Below, one piece after another: positions 37,701-44,249 of a stretch of DNA of 64,000 nucleotides. The notes under the pieces were generated by a model. The model did not search any database, was not told the DNA's origin, and worked only from the letters and a program-made list of their open reading frames with translations. The stretch covers positions 153,655,290-153,719,289 of the forward strand of contig NC_134834.1 in NCBI RefSeq assembly GCF_004210375.1. The letters run 5' to 3'. Source of the stretch: Tachypleus tridentatus. Its lineage: Eukaryota; Arthropoda; Merostomata; Xiphosura; Limulidae. The position numbers were made by a program, and so were the translations under genes. Positions within the stretch are counted from its first letter, which is position 1; each line of letters opens with the position of its first letter.

Positions 37701-39486
37701 CTCAGTTTCCAATTCTTTTGCCTTGATAGTTGATGCTTTCAGCCAGGATTTGTCTCATGTTTTTCTGTATACCTACTCTTTTTTGTTTTGATGTGTGAAA
37801 CTCCATGTTGAGTCTTGTTGGTGACACCTCCTTGGCTTACACAACCCTGGTGTCCTCTGCTTCATCAGTTGGTGTCCAGCTCTCTCTTTCTCTACCCTAT
37901 TCATGCTCTTCCTTGTTCCAACATCTTTCTCTCATCCAGGAGTGTTGTCCCTTCATCTTCACATGTGAAATTTATATAGTCCACTGTCATTGGGACTAGT
38001 TTCTCTTGATAATGTAACCCTTTTACTTATTTCACTACCTGAATGGAGGTGGTCATTTTTGTATGTTTGTTCATTTGTCACTTTCTTCCTTTGAACCAAC
38101 CTATTATGGCCCACCTTTCAGCCTTTTTCACATGCTTCTTTTCTTCAACCATGGATTCTTGGTTTTAACTATTACTGGTTATCAGGTGGCTTTATCAGCT
38201 ACATTTTTCTTTCCAAGGTTTTTTATTCCCCTGTCTTTTCCAGTTTTCTCAGATCCTTCCTTTTTCACTGACCTTCCCTTGTCCTACTTCCATTCCTTAC
38301 TAGAACCTTAATCTGATTTTAATAAAAATGGTTGTATACAAAACATCAGTAGTGTTGTGGAACCCATTCTGATATGAGTAAGTCTACTTTGTTGTAGATA
38401 AGTAATGCAACAAAATAAATCACTGTAAAAACACAATGCTTAAGTAGAATAAAATTTATCCATTGATGTTTCAAGCAACAACACTAAGACCTAATACACA
38501 GTTGTTTGAAATATCACTGGATAAAAACAAATTTATTTCAGGATTGTGTATTTCAAGTAATTGTATTTTATTGAATTTGTCTCAAATATGGTGCAGATTC
38601 CAACTTTTCCGTAGAAACTAAAACATCAGCTGTTGTTGAAGTCATTCTTTTATGAATAATAATTACTTGTTTGTACACAGAAATTTCATTAGTATTATGA
38701 AAGTTGGTTTGAGGAAACTTCACAAATTAAAAAAAAATGGGACTGTACATTAATCAATTAGCAAATAACACTTAATCACCCAGCTCTCTTTTTCAAAAGT
38801 CTGTTCAGTTGTAAATAATGTATTTTAATGTACTGAACTAAGAAAGTCTGAAACAGTTACTTTATAGTTTTCCAACCTTTATAACATGTTAATCCTGGAA
38901 TATTAGCATCTAATTATTTATCGTAACACTTACTAAATTTATAAACCATATTCTCATTTGTTATCAAGCTAAGTTGTCTCAGCTCAACTTAATGCAACTG
39001 TTACTTGTGTGTTTGCAGGTTTTTTGTTCCTGTTTTGCTGGTGTATATAATGAATACCTACTTAAAGACACTGGAGCCCATGTTCATTTAATGATACAAA
39101 ACATCTTCATGTACTTTGACTCTATTCTCTGTAACTTTCTAGTTCTTATCTTCAAAGGAGAAATAATGAATGTCTTCAATGTGAATGTGGTCAGTTCAGC
39201 TCTTCAACCTCTTATTATACTTGTCATTCTTAATGGAAGTGGTTGTGGTATCATTACCTCAGTGTTTCTTAAAAATTTGAACTCCATACTTAAAAATTTT
39301 GCCAGTGCCTTGGAACTGGTTTTCACAGCTGTTTTATGTTGGATTATATTTGATATCAGTATTGACATTTTCACCATACTTTCTATTGCCATTGTCTCTT
39401 ATGCCACCTTCATGTATTCCCAGAATCCTGTTGTGAACACAGTTAGAGCTGACACAAAGGATGAGAATCAAGAAAATTGTGTTTGA
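1654..39486 (+). CDS. SLC35A-type nucleotide-sugar transporter, senju-like (six exons)
   Basis: Membrane antiporter expected to carry a UDP-sugar, probably UDP-galactose, into the Golgi lumen in exchange for UMP. Exons are 1654-1755, 13940-14057, 16804-16850, 18645-18784, 31264-31449 and 39019-39486, all with GT/AG borders. The joined product is about 353 residues, close to the usual length for this ten-helix family. Hallmarks are PAFLYCLYNNLAF, FDPTTYYLLLQFRVVVTAV and the downstream FKKHLSKKQW and GVYNEYLLK stretches. The family assignment rests on these motifs. The name senju and the substrate rest on recalled similarity to the arthropod protein, not on a search. SLC35A4 or SLC35A5 relatives are less likely because their equivalent motifs differ. 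Exon 1 to exon 2 is one base out of phase by the canonical donor. No other host gene is visible nearby. Confidence 0.85.
2239..2959. mobile_element. 721-bp element with long inverted repeats, unclassified
   Basis: The ends match as reverse complements over about 115 bp: 2239-2352 against 2844-2959. Both arms share AAAACAAG near the tip and CAAGCT.TAATGTAGGAT further in. The arms are diverged but clearly collinear, and weaker similarity continues inward. This is the form of a long-terminal-inverted-repeat MITE or foldback element. I see no transposase and no clean target duplication. Confidence 0.6.
3046..3068. repeat. (TG)n microsatellite
   Basis: Uninterrupted run of about 11 TG dinucleotides. 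Confidence 0.95.
3408..3681 (-). repeat. tRNA-derived SINE, young GC-rich subfamily
   Basis: Full-length SINE on the minus strand: head GGCATGGCCAAGCGCGTAAG with A and B box-like parts, GC-rich body, AT tail. It is flanked by a 14-bp direct duplication TTATTTTGTAGTGG at 3394-3407 and 3682-3695, which shows insertion through an RNA intermediate. It is nearly identical to the copy at 51129-51413, so it is one of the youngest insertions here. Confidence 0.92.
3696..4671. other. intron 1 filler, nothing recognised
   Basis: AT-rich intronic sequence with only short open frames; no repeat ends, tRNA-like head or domain that I can name. Confidence 0.5.
4672..8222 (+). mobile_element. DIRS-like retroelement A, degenerate
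   Basis: T-rich + strand sequence with many broken frames. At about 7208-7270 it reads VRSDSSAVVAHINHQGNT, matching the RNase H block of DIRS elements (usual form D-N-T-x-V-x-Y-I-N-x-Q-G). Further on come FYVYPPIQLL and IAPYWSPQPWF, which match the P-P-I-P-L and I-A-P-x-W-P stretches after the RNase H. The last part (about 7970-8220) would be the recombinase region but is too decayed to show catalytic residues. The 5' edge is set by similarity to element B at about 19435 (both carry CTCCATATGCAAA). It lies inside intron 1. Confidence 0.6.
8284..11180 (-). mobile_element. hAT DNA transposon with both ends
   Basis: The left end CAGGAGTGGCCAAAC and the reverse complement of the right end, CAGTGGTGGCCAAACC, are matching hAT-type terminal repeats. 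They are flanked by 8-bp duplications CTGTTTAT (8276-8283) and CTGTATAT (11181-11188) that differ at one base. The 2.9-kb interior holds a broken transposase on the minus strand. It lies inside intron 1, opposite in orientation to the host gene. Confidence 0.85.
8984..10690 (-). pseudogene. hAT transposase, ZBED/GTF2IRD2-like, disrupted
   Basis: Reading the minus strand from 10690 downward: a BED-finger remnant with KLLCLTCNV, then WQNDLKNYLAFSLALDESTD, then ATDRAPAMVGKNTGLIALL, then a C-terminal part with FLVNPFMVDVINDGCPI and LHEDLGLKIIHKSHSIIEFW. The L-A-L-D-E-S-T-D stretch carries the first catalytic aspartate; the T-D-R-A-P-A-M stretch the second. Pieces lie in different frames with stops between them, so the gene is dead. 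The C-terminal part resembles the dimerisation region that domesticated ZBED5/FAM200/GTF2IRD2 proteins share with this transposase group. Confidence 0.8.
11181..13939. other. 3' part of intron 1, nothing recognised
   Basis: AT-rich sequence without coding potential. It includes a poly(A)-like run near 13010 and a short (AT)n run near 13157. It ends in the polypyrimidine tract and TAG acceptor of exon 2. Confidence 0.5.
13940..14057 (+). CDS. senju: senju-like transporter, exon 2
   Basis: The acceptor is TTTTCTAG at 13932-13939 and the donor GTATGT starts at 14058. It reads GILVASTKNADNKYSYNTTT, then VVLMTECLKLLVSTVIYLK. The NKYSYNTTTVVLMTE block, with a glutamate at the start of the second helix, is typical of SLC35A proteins. 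The exon starts two bases into a codon and ends with two bases of the next, which exon 3 completes as GAC. Confidence 0.85.
14058..16803. other. intron 2, mostly unassigned
   Basis: AT-rich intronic DNA with no transposon ends that I can identify apart from the short duplication at 15753-15930. The minus-strand open frame at 15839-16165 has no recognisable motif and overlaps that duplication, so I do not call it a gene. Confidence 0.5.
15753..15930. repeat. two-unit tandem duplication, about 90 bp
   Basis: Two adjacent, diverged direct copies share TTGATA, ATATT/ATTTGTAAACTAC, TTCTCCCAA and TAAATCATTT in the same order and spacing (about 15753-15838 and 15844-15930). Confidence 0.65.
16804..16850 (+). 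CDS. senju: senju-like transporter, exon 3 (47 bp)
   Basis: A very small exon, too short for an ORF scan. It sits between a polypyrimidine tract ending in CAG at 16803 and the donor GTGAGT at 16851. It reads (D)NSVHQLFHDTFKNFR and is a hydrophilic loop between helices 2 and 3. Phases match both sides: it takes two bases from exon 2 and passes one G to exon 4. The phase fit and the consensus splice sites are the main support. Confidence 0.75.
17420..17903 (+). pseudogene. unidentified protein-like fragment in intron 3
   Basis: The + strand reads DKLLNFLHCEEIPSLEGMDV then SEVWHYKDK in one frame. It continues after a frame change with KLQTSPPFSSASSGAKHNN, VSLDCSNKFSKVPCMVDG and EGIIQKLPMLEIAEQQSIIQ before a stop. 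Composition is protein-like and unlike the AT-rich surroundings. It could be a processed pseudogene, a transposon fragment or an unrelated open frame. I do not recognise the family. The remainder of intron 3 (16851-18644) shows nothing else. Confidence 0.35.
18645..18784 (+). CDS. senju: senju-like transporter, exon 4
   Basis: The acceptor is TTATTTAG ending at 18644 and the donor GTATGT starts at 18785. It reads LLFYLVPAFLYCLYNNLAF then INLAVFDPTTYYLLLQ and FRVVVTAVIFQ. This is the family's most conserved core: the P-x-x-L-Y-x-x-x-N-N-L helix and the aspartate-proline-threonine loop leading into the substrate-facing helix. It is the strongest evidence for the gene. It ends in phase 0. Confidence 0.92.
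18990..19140. repeat. dispersed repeat with internal inverted arms
   Basis: Arms near 19003-19027 and 19074-19103 are reverse complements (GCCTGTTGTAGAAACACAAG against CTCTACACTTATGTTTCTTC and the following AACAGGC). The right side continues GCAGTTGCTGTCCATTC and CATGAATACTCTGCCTAAA, which recurs at about 55495-55560 and, weaker, at 22234-22300. It is therefore a dispersed family end, class unknown. Confidence 0.6.
19987..20645 (+). mobile_element. 5' fragment of the I/Jockey-type LINE
   Basis: Collinear with the first part of the LINE at 23457 and of the copy at 57450: shared GGTTCTGTT, GATCCTGATGGTTGAGGGG, ACAGGTGTTGTGGACATTGT. It starts at the same place as the other two copies and stops at about 20645. 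Keeping the 5' end and losing the 3' end is unusual for a LINE and suggests a later deletion. Confidence 0.75.
21586..21862 (+). repeat. tRNA-derived SINE in DIRS-like element B
   Basis: Starts at the tRNA-like head AGCATGGTCAGGTGG and ends AAAACCAAAACAAAAA. Direct duplications CCATATTCCT at 21576-21585 and 21863-21872 frame it. It sits just upstream of the Y-M-D-D motif of the DIRS reverse transcriptase, so it inserted after that element. Confidence 0.9.
24440..24640 (+). pseudogene. LINE gag-like zinc knuckles
   Basis: Reads RCFQCQRFSHSKTSCRG, a C-x2-C-x4-H-x4-C knuckle, then KDHNAYECGTDPHCVNCNGS with further cysteines spaced like a second and third knuckle. Such arrays bind the element's RNA in ORF1-type proteins. 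The reading frame is broken upstream. Confidence 0.8.
24641..25800 (+). pseudogene. LINE AP-type endonuclease
   Basis: The longest open frame here (to 25542) covers the endonuclease. VCSLYLSPGETCDQSDLDAL, then LGYFNGHHSLWGS (the usual D-F-N-A-H-H-x-x-W-G block with the catalytic aspartate changed to tyrosine), then RGRSVERMLSDHNLFLFNTG, then GSDHFPILL, the S-D-H active-site end. Loss of that aspartate, plus the stop at 25542, suggests an inactive enzyme. The following TRMPWWKLD matches the typical linker to the reverse transcriptase. Confidence 0.82.
26120..27343 (+). pseudogene. LINE reverse transcriptase
   Basis: In order: SVGSDDVHYDMLCHLP, PYSKPGKDPKIPSKYCPIAL (the usual K-P-G-K-D-P-x-x-x-x-Y-R-P-I-x-L), a stop at the GFR box, FFDIEKAYGTTW with the first catalytic aspartate, GGPQGCVLNITLFSININ, and NGLYVDDIHI with the Y-V-D-D core. 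All catalytic aspartates are present, but several stops and frame changes make it nonfunctional. Confidence 0.87.
27191..27635 (+). repeat. tandem duplication inside the LINE, unit about 222 bp
   Basis: Two near-identical units in direct tandem (about 27191-27412 and 27413-27635), sharing TGTGCTCTTATTCGATTGAA, CAAAGATGCTGGACCCCATT and CTATATTCTTCAAAA. They differ by a 3-bp insertion and a few substitutions. It duplicates coding sequence just after the reverse transcriptase. It is not part of the LINE plan and looks recent. Confidence 0.9.
27930..28290 (+). pseudogene. LINE RNase H domain
   Basis: Reads IYTDGTKSGDCVGSAMV (D-G-x-x-x-x, first catalytic aspartate), TAELYAMSLALDHIE (catalytic glutamate) and CTIYTDSLSSILAL (third aspartate). 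The last histidine/aspartate region is shifted to another frame (FWIPGHDGIHRIELADMA with the expected G-H-x-G-I-x-x-x-E-x-A-D). The presence of RNase H is the main evidence for the I/LOA/R1 type. Confidence 0.85.
28441..28779 (+). pseudogene. LINE C-terminal H/C-rich segment
   Basis: Reads TRLCIGHSFLTHHFLLSG, then CSLCDTQVTISHILFSCHRY. This C-x2-C…H…C arrangement ends many I/LOA/R1-type pol proteins. The same segment is kept in the deleted copy at 58330-58622. Confidence 0.8.
28840..29130 (+). repeat. duplicated unit in the LINE 3' UTR
   Basis: Two direct copies about 170 bp apart, each with ACCAGGACTGGAAA.GCCAACTTCAGGTGA followed by a CCTGGCAGGT-like end. The same pair occurs at 58730-58960 in the deleted copy, so the duplication belongs to the family. 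Confidence 0.8.
29251..30295. other. unassigned; possible tail of DIRS-like element B
   Basis: No coding domain visible. GCTCATGTTGATGAATTT at about 29858 matches GGCTCATGTTGATGAATTTT in DIRS-like element A at about 7950. Part of this stretch may therefore be the 3' remainder of element B, separated from it by the LINE. Confidence 0.35.
30300..30790 (+). mobile_element. CR1/L2-like LINE fragment, first copy
   Basis: At about 30590-30710 the + strand reads NFPSNYRPISLTSVVGKIFD (with small frame changes), the conserved start of a CR1/L2-type reverse transcriptase. The preceding sequence (TAGTGTCATGAAAGTT) is shared with the copy at 31860. Confidence 0.75.
31264..31449 (+). CDS. senju: senju-like transporter, exon 5
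   Basis: Exactly 62 codons in phase 0 between an acceptor CTGTTAG and the donor GTGAGT at 31450. It reads ILFKKHLSKKQWISLILLTC then GCIIKQLKVSHPKTSVTESS, followed by a loop and NLMLILVQ at the start of the next helix. The K-K-x-L-S-x-x-Q-W motif followed by a hydrophobic helix ending in G-C is typical of the SLC35A group. The exon is flanked by two direct copies of a LINE fragment (about 30300-30790 and 31860-32240). Confidence 0.9.
31860..32560 (+). mobile_element. CR1/L2-like LINE fragment, second copy
   Basis: Begins with the same non-coding lead as the first copy (AGTAGTGTCATGAAAGTTAT). It then reads NSGQVQEAWQLTKVTLPS and DDKSVPVII, equivalent to the region before the N-Y-R-P-I-S box. 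Later come WTEYWLDGRKQRVVISGVQ and a decayed G-S-L-L-R-P-L stretch. It extends further into the reverse transcriptase than the first copy. Confidence 0.75.
32606..32818 (+). repeat. 5'-truncated tRNA-derived SINE
   Basis: Lacks most of the tRNA-like head and keeps the body and the AAAACAAACCAAACC tail. Direct duplications TATGTGCATC at 32596-32605 and 32819-32828 frame it, so the truncation happened at insertion. Confidence 0.9.
34500..34720 (-). pseudogene. Penelope GIY-YIG endonuclease, minus-strand copy
   Basis: Reads FPYFHIGETSRKMETRFKEH and then HCKSYKHNIAIENTQILNK. This is the Y-x-G-E-T-x-R-x-x-x-x-R-F-K-E-H core of Penelope endonucleases. It is shorter than a full domain and follows a stop after the RT frame. 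Confidence 0.75.
34830..35624 (-). CDS. Penelope-type reverse transcriptase (partial)
   Basis: An open frame of 264 residues starting MASFDVISFFTEVPTVEAC. It carries FMFNNHNYIQTNGLSMGNPV with the S-M-G-x-P-V-S-P block, WYRYVDDTIAEF with the Y-V-D-D core, and SFLDLKITRTD, the F-L-D motif typical of Penelope enzymes. The upstream part, which should continue beyond 35624, is interrupted (a stop at about 35719 and weaker similarity), so this is a fragment. Reverse transcription of the element's RNA would be its role; it is unlikely to be functional. Confidence 0.88.
   Translation of the reverse strand: MASFDVISFFTEVPTVEACKIALELYIRDHNPSINIPSNQLVTLIEFITMKTNFMFNNHNYIQTNGLSMGNPVSPVLANIFKTQVETQVTNTALHPPLYWYRYVDDTIAEFTSTEHTLNFFIHINSIQSNINFTCEQEESNQISFLDLKITRTDTQFKTETHRKITHTGLYIPWDSAHERKQKLNILRNQINTAIKLCSPDKINDELDKIKQYFININKFPSQTVENIIRTHLDRKQNQPTKVNISHELKITKAYMAAYHIFLT
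36480..36682 (+). pseudogene. Penelope GIY-YIG endonuclease, inverted second copy
   Basis: The + strand reads CDNCHNFFIGETSRKMETRF then a short run to HCKLNTHNITIESTQRLNKE. It is the same segment as the minus-strand copy at 34500-34720, in the opposite orientation, and belongs to the inverted terminal part of the element. Confidence 0.82.
38311..39018. other. 3' end of intron 5, short repeated motifs
   Basis: Contains three weak matches to the TAGTGTCATGAAAGTTATTC lead of the CR1/L2-like copies (near 38345, 38630 and 38690). The rest is AT-rich intron leading to the exon 6 acceptor. Confidence 0.35.
39019..39486 (+). CDS. senju: senju-like transporter, exon 6 with stop
   Basis: The terminal exon: acceptor TTTGCAG at 39012-39018, TGA stop at 39484-39486, giving 155 residues. 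It starts VFCSCFAGVYNEYLLKDTG, the conserved SLC35A helix with Y-N-E, then IQNIFMYFDSILCN and the later helices with NGSGCGIITSVFLKNLNSIL and KNFASALELVFTAVL. This covers membrane helices 6 to 10. The short tail is acidic and polar, with no clear ER-retrieval lysine motif at the end. The open frame extends upstream of the acceptor to 38974 but that part is intronic. Confidence 0.93.
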   Translation, partial: VFCSCFAGVYNEYLLKDTGAHVHLMIQNIFMYFDSILCNFLVLIFKGEIMNVFNVNVVSSALQPLIILVILNGSGCGIITSVFLKNLNSILKNFASALELVFTAVLCWIIFDISIDIFTILSIAIVSYATFMYSQNPVVNTVRADTKDENQENCV

Positions 39487-41866
39487 TAGCAGATTATAAT
39501 TTTAGATTTTAAGTCTTGAGAACAGGCTATTATTATGTTTAAGATCCACATTGTTTGTTTAGAAGTTCATAAATTACTATATGATTTTTAGTGTATGAGG
39601 GAAAATGTCAAAACATATCAACATCCAAAACATATTTCTCTGTGTGCCAAAATGCATATTCTCTCATGTCCAGTATTGGTTGGAATTTTGAGTCTGCTCA
39701 TTGCAACATTAAATTTATGTGATTATTATTATATCCTAATCTAATACTAACACATACACAGCAGTTGGATAATTGCGAAAGCTCATATATTCTGTGACAG
39801 AAATGCTCTTGCACCTTTAGCAAAAAAAAAAAAAAAACAACGAAATAAGCTAAAATTTTTAAAATTGGTCTTTGATTCATAAATTTGTGTTTTGTGACTG
39901 GAAACATTGGGCATTAGTATTGGCATTACAAAGATAAATTTATTTTTCATGTAACTATGTCAGAACTTATTTATTTAATTATCTTCTTTGTACTTTTCAT
40001 TCTTAAAAGTGGTTTTTACTTTGTTCAAGGAAACTAATTTTAGTTGTTGTAACATTTTTGCAAAAACTATAATTTATACTTGTTATTTGTGGTTAAGCTA
40101 GTGTCTGACATGACCTGGTGATAAGGTCACTTGCAGTCTAAGAGTCACAAGTTTAAATTCCTGTCACCAAACAAGTTTGTTCTTTATTGTTGTTAGCTAA
40201 CTAGTTGTAAATATTATAAAATTGCAAAATTACTACCTGTCTCCAAACTAGTTAGGATTAAGTTTATTGTGAAATAGAGATTCATGGTTTAGCTCTAGAT
40301 ATAACTATTTTCCCCATGTAACATGAGGATTTTAAACTTTATGGACTTTTGTTGTTTTCGTAGTTCAACATTTAAGTGGCATACGTCCATACTGTGATGA
40401 TTTTTATTCATGTATTTCTCGTATGAAAACTGAACTTACCTATTGCCTCAACATTTCTGGTCATTTGTGTACTGATAAGTGACCTAAAACGTCTTTCTTC
40501 TTCCTAACTACCTAAGTACATTGCCTTGTACAACTCTAAAATACTACTGTTCTCTTAATTATCTAATAGCTTTTCAAGTAAACACAAATAGTTGATTTGT
40601 GGGTCTGTAAATGCCCTTTCTATTCTACAGGGAGGGATAGGTAGTGGTAAGTGCTTAAAGTGCTGATTGTATCAGGTAACAATAATTAAACCATGCCTTG
40701 TCCAAAGCTTTGAACATGAAGATACAAATAGCAATTCTTAAAGATATTTTTTTATTATTGTTTGCAAAACTCAAGTTGTGTTTGTAAATATGCTTACAGT
40801 ATAATAATAAATTATTGTAATCATATATGTTCAATTCTTTTATGTAAAATTGGTGAGACTAGTTTCCTATATGTGCTAGTTTTCCAAACAATGTATTTGG
40901 AAGAATTTTCAGTGTGAAAGACAAACATATTTCCAAAACCCCAAAGCAGGAGAAGTCCATTGTAATTTCAGTCTCTGTTTAATCTAGAATTACAAGACTT
41001 TTCCATGAAGTATGTTTAAATTGCCAACATTTTATAGTGTGTCTAAATGAGTAACAATATAGTTATTTGTCTTTAGCCTTCATCTTTGATTTTTTCATTT
41101 TTTATTTGTAATTTTTTGTAGTGTTTTCCTTGTTTATTTCAAGGAGTTGTATATTATATTTTACTTGGTTAGTTGTTAAATGTCAAATAAAATTAATCTT
41201 GCTATCAAAGAGAAAGTTACCTAGAAATTTGTTCATGTTAAGTACACTTCCTTTAAATCAAAACCTTTTATTGAGTGTCAAGCCATGTTGTCATTTTAAC
41301 TACTTGTGTAAGGTTTGCACCTAACTCTACTTAGATATCATAAATAATAGTATAGAGTGTAGTGTTTAAAATTTACATTTTGTTGTGATGGAAGATTAAT
41401 TAGAATTACATTACAAAGAAATATTGTGATATTAAACTGTTTGTAATCTAGTCTTTGACCTTCATAAACTGATAAATGGGAATTACATTTATGCTTAATT
41501 TATAACAATTTTAGATACATTTATTTTTGCTCAAGTGTATTTGCTTCTGAAATTGATTTGAAATATAAAAAAATAAATTATTTTCCTGTCTTGTTATAAA
41601 AATTTGTATTGATGATGTATGTATTGTAAGTGGTAATTACAGTTATAATCATCAGACTGTAAAAAATGTAATGAATAATAAATTTATGTTAGGATGTCTT
41701 GAAACTTGTACATTTTTACAATTTTTATGCTTATTTATATTTTTAAGTAATTATTTTAGTATCTACTTAGTGTTTTCAATGATGATTATAATATTGATTT
41801 CAGGAATCTGTGCATATTGTTTTTTTAGTTATGTGTATGTAAAACATTATACATGGCATATGAATA
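39487..41866 (+). other. 3' UTR and downstream AT-rich region
   Basis: No coding potential. AATAAA-type signals occur at about 40806 and 41186; either could mark a poly(A) site, but nothing in the sequence decides it. A degraded SINE head lies at 40108-40185. The rest is AT-rich and I see nothing further in it. Confidence 0.4.
40108..40185 (+). repeat. degraded SINE head
   Basis: ATGACCTGGTGATAAGGTCA followed by GTCACAAGTTTAAATTCCTG and TCACCAAACAAG keeps the order of the SINE tRNA-like head but with many changes and no body. Confidence 0.55.
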
Positions 41867-42104
41867 CAGGGTGGCCTGTAAGTCCCTACCCATCCATATA
41901 TCTTATGTGCCCAGTATATCTGTGTGCTGTCCCTCATTCTCACTGCATAATATTATGTGATGCCATGTTCTGTGAGACATTTTCAATTGTAAATGGGCTT
42001 AAATCAGCCATATTTCTCTGAAAAAAAGAAAAAATTTATAATACATGCGTAATTGAATATAACATAATAACATATGGATGGGTAAGGACTTACGGGCCAC
42101 CCTG
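41867..42104. mobile_element. 238-bp MITE with 33-bp inverted ends
   Basis: Left end CAGGGTGGCCTGTAAGTCCC and the matching reverse complement of the right end, CAGGGTGGCCCGTAAGTCCT, continue together through ACCCATCCATAT. Both sides have a TA target duplication (41865-41866 and 42105-42106). The TA target points to the Tc1/mariner group. No transposase sequence remains. Confidence 0.9.
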
Positions 42105-42454
42105 TAGTTCATAACATTATTTAACCTGCTTACATGCATGCAAGTATGATAATATTGCCGAAATTAAATTTGATTTGTGAAAACTGTGAAATGCAATGGA
42201 TTTGGCAATGACAAAGCTAGATTGGTCTAATAAGATTCTGCATTCACAAATTGCACAAGAGTAATGTAGATCAAATAATTTCTTATATTCATACATTATA
42301 AAAAATCGTGTTTTAGATTTGGTTAGATGAAAATGCAGATGGGTTGATCCTTGTTTTTACTAATTGAATTGCAAAATATTTTTTCTTTCATTAGTATTTG
42401 CTCTTATAAACATCTATCTTGATGTATTTTTGTACTTCTTCAATTTTATTATTC

Positions 42455-42635
42455 CATGATGACGAGAAAACCCACTTGTAGAGAAAATTATATATTTAAA
42501 AACAGCTGATATGGGTAGAAAAGGCACTAGTAGAGGAGCAAACAACATTTCGACCTTTTTCGGTTATTGTCAGGTTAAAAAAGAAAGAAATGGTTACTGA
42601 CCGGTAGCTGACCACATGTTTTTAAATACATAACT
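42455..42635. mobile_element. Penelope element end fragment
   Basis: Shares TGATGACGAGAAA.CCCACTTGTAGAGAAA and GAGGAGCAAACAACATTTCGACC with the ends of the element at 34204 and the fragment at 63901. There is no coding part. Confidence 0.8.
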
Positions 42636-42675
42636 TTAATCTTATTGTTTTAATCCTTTTGAACATCTCCAACAA

Positions 42676-42868
42676 CTTTATCGCCCTTTCAGCCATGGAG
42701 GTGTTATAAGATGTGGTTGTTCCCACTATTTGTTGGTAATCAAGTATCCTGAGTGTCGGCAGTTTATGGTGATGCAAAGATGTCTTCTCTCCAGTCTTTC
42801 ACTGCTAAATTAGGGACAGCTAGGTAGATAGTACTCGTGTAGCTTTGTGTGAAATTCAAAACAAACAA
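42676..42868 (+). repeat. 5'-truncated tRNA-derived SINE
   Basis: Keeps CGCCCTTTCAGCCATGGAGG, the diverged body and the GAAATTCAAAACAAACAAA tail; the tRNA-like head is missing. Confidence 0.85.
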
Positions 42869-42869
42869 A

Positions 42870-44249
42870 GTCTTAAGTGTCTGTTTCTTTTTCTTAATAT
42901 TTTTTAAAATCTCTCTTTTTAGGCCTTCCTTTACACAATATGTCTATAATTTGTAATTATAAATGAACAATATCTTGTGAAAATCCTGGAAAGTTGCATT
43001 TGGTGTTCTTGTTGTTCATTTAGAGATTACTCAATGTTCTGTTTTATTTTCACTACAATAAGCACACTTCTGATAGTGGTGTTGCAATATGTTCTGTTAT
43101 TGGGTGAGTTGTTTTGGATTACTTGGTAAAATAATACAAAGATCAGTCCATGCAATGGTAACAAATTGATTTATTTTTTTCAATAATGTTTGTTACAAGC
43201 TATGCTCACTGGTACACCTAACAAAGCTTCACCAAAACTTTTGAGACTAGTTTATGACTAGCTTACATATAAACTTGTAGAATTTTCATAGTAATGGAGA
43301 AGCAACAAACATACAGATTGACATACATACTGATGAGCACATGCAATAACTTCCTTTCTATGTTCCTAATTGACATTGAACTGAATAGCTCAATAATTCA
43401 GTACTTCACTAATTAAACAAACTTACTCATTCTGGTATTTTTATAACATTTTTCATTTTACACTTGCTACATGGTTCAAACACTGAAAGCTGGCAAAGCA
43501 TTAGAAATTGTTAAGTGTACACTATGTGATACAAACCATGTAAACAACAGATGTTTTTTCCACATTCCTCTTAATTTACCCATTTTTGATTCACAATTAA
43601 AGATGTCTAATTGTTATATTTGATATCTATCTTTTATCTTCTACTACTTACTGCCTGAGAGATATTTTTTCATAATAGAGCTTGTCAGTTTGGTTGGAAA
43701 ATGAGAGAGAAGTGATACAAATAGTAAATAATACATGATATCATTCCAATGCTCTCTCTGTCTTTCTGGCCAGGCAGTGTAAGATGATAGATGAGATGGC
43801 TGATCATAATGGATGTGTACGAGATGAAATCCTATATGCCATGTGAGTAGACAATGTAGATTGTGTGTGTGTGTGTGTGTGTGTGTATTTAATAGAAGAG
43901 AAGGAAAGGTGTTGAATAAGAAGTAATAACATAGAAAGAACACTTAATATTCAGGATAGAGGAGGTTTGTTAGATTATGCATAGAAACATCTTTATGAGC
44001 AGGATTATCTGTTAGCAAGGACATGGCATAAAGTTTTAGCAAATATTTTGCAAGTGATAAGAGGTTTTGTGGGAGGAAAAACAGGGAGAGAGAGATGTGG
44101 GCAACAAATATTATATTAAGGTCCAGAAACAGTAGTTAACATAATGAAGTCAAATATCTTTGATATGTACCAGAATTTATGGAAGAGATACACTAATAAT
44201 GTCACTTGATTAGTATATAATTGTATGTTGAAAGTAATCTAGAGGGCTT
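42870..44249. other. unassigned, with one microsatellite
   Basis: AT-rich sequence. It holds a (TG)n run at 43862-43886. The minus-strand open frame over it, with a THTHTH run, is an artefact of the microsatellite. Nothing else recognised. Confidence 0.5.
43862..43886. repeat. (TG)n microsatellite
   Basis: About 12 uninterrupted TG units. Confidence 0.95.

Larger units (their letters stand above)
32950..38310 (+). mobile_element. DIRS-like retroelement C, split by a Penelope element
   Basis: The left half (to 34203) carries FYFYMDDKLLVPSWKDSC at about 34010, then LGWLFKPVKSFFHTYP. The right half resumes at 36950 and runs to about 38310 with long T-rich + strand frames like those of element A. 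The 2.7 kb between is the Penelope-like insertion. The edges are approximate; the RT motif is the firm part. Confidence 0.65.

Noticed and set aside
43644-43943. minus-strand open frame with a histidine-threonine run
   Set aside because: The run comes from the (TG)n microsatellite; nothing else supports a gene.
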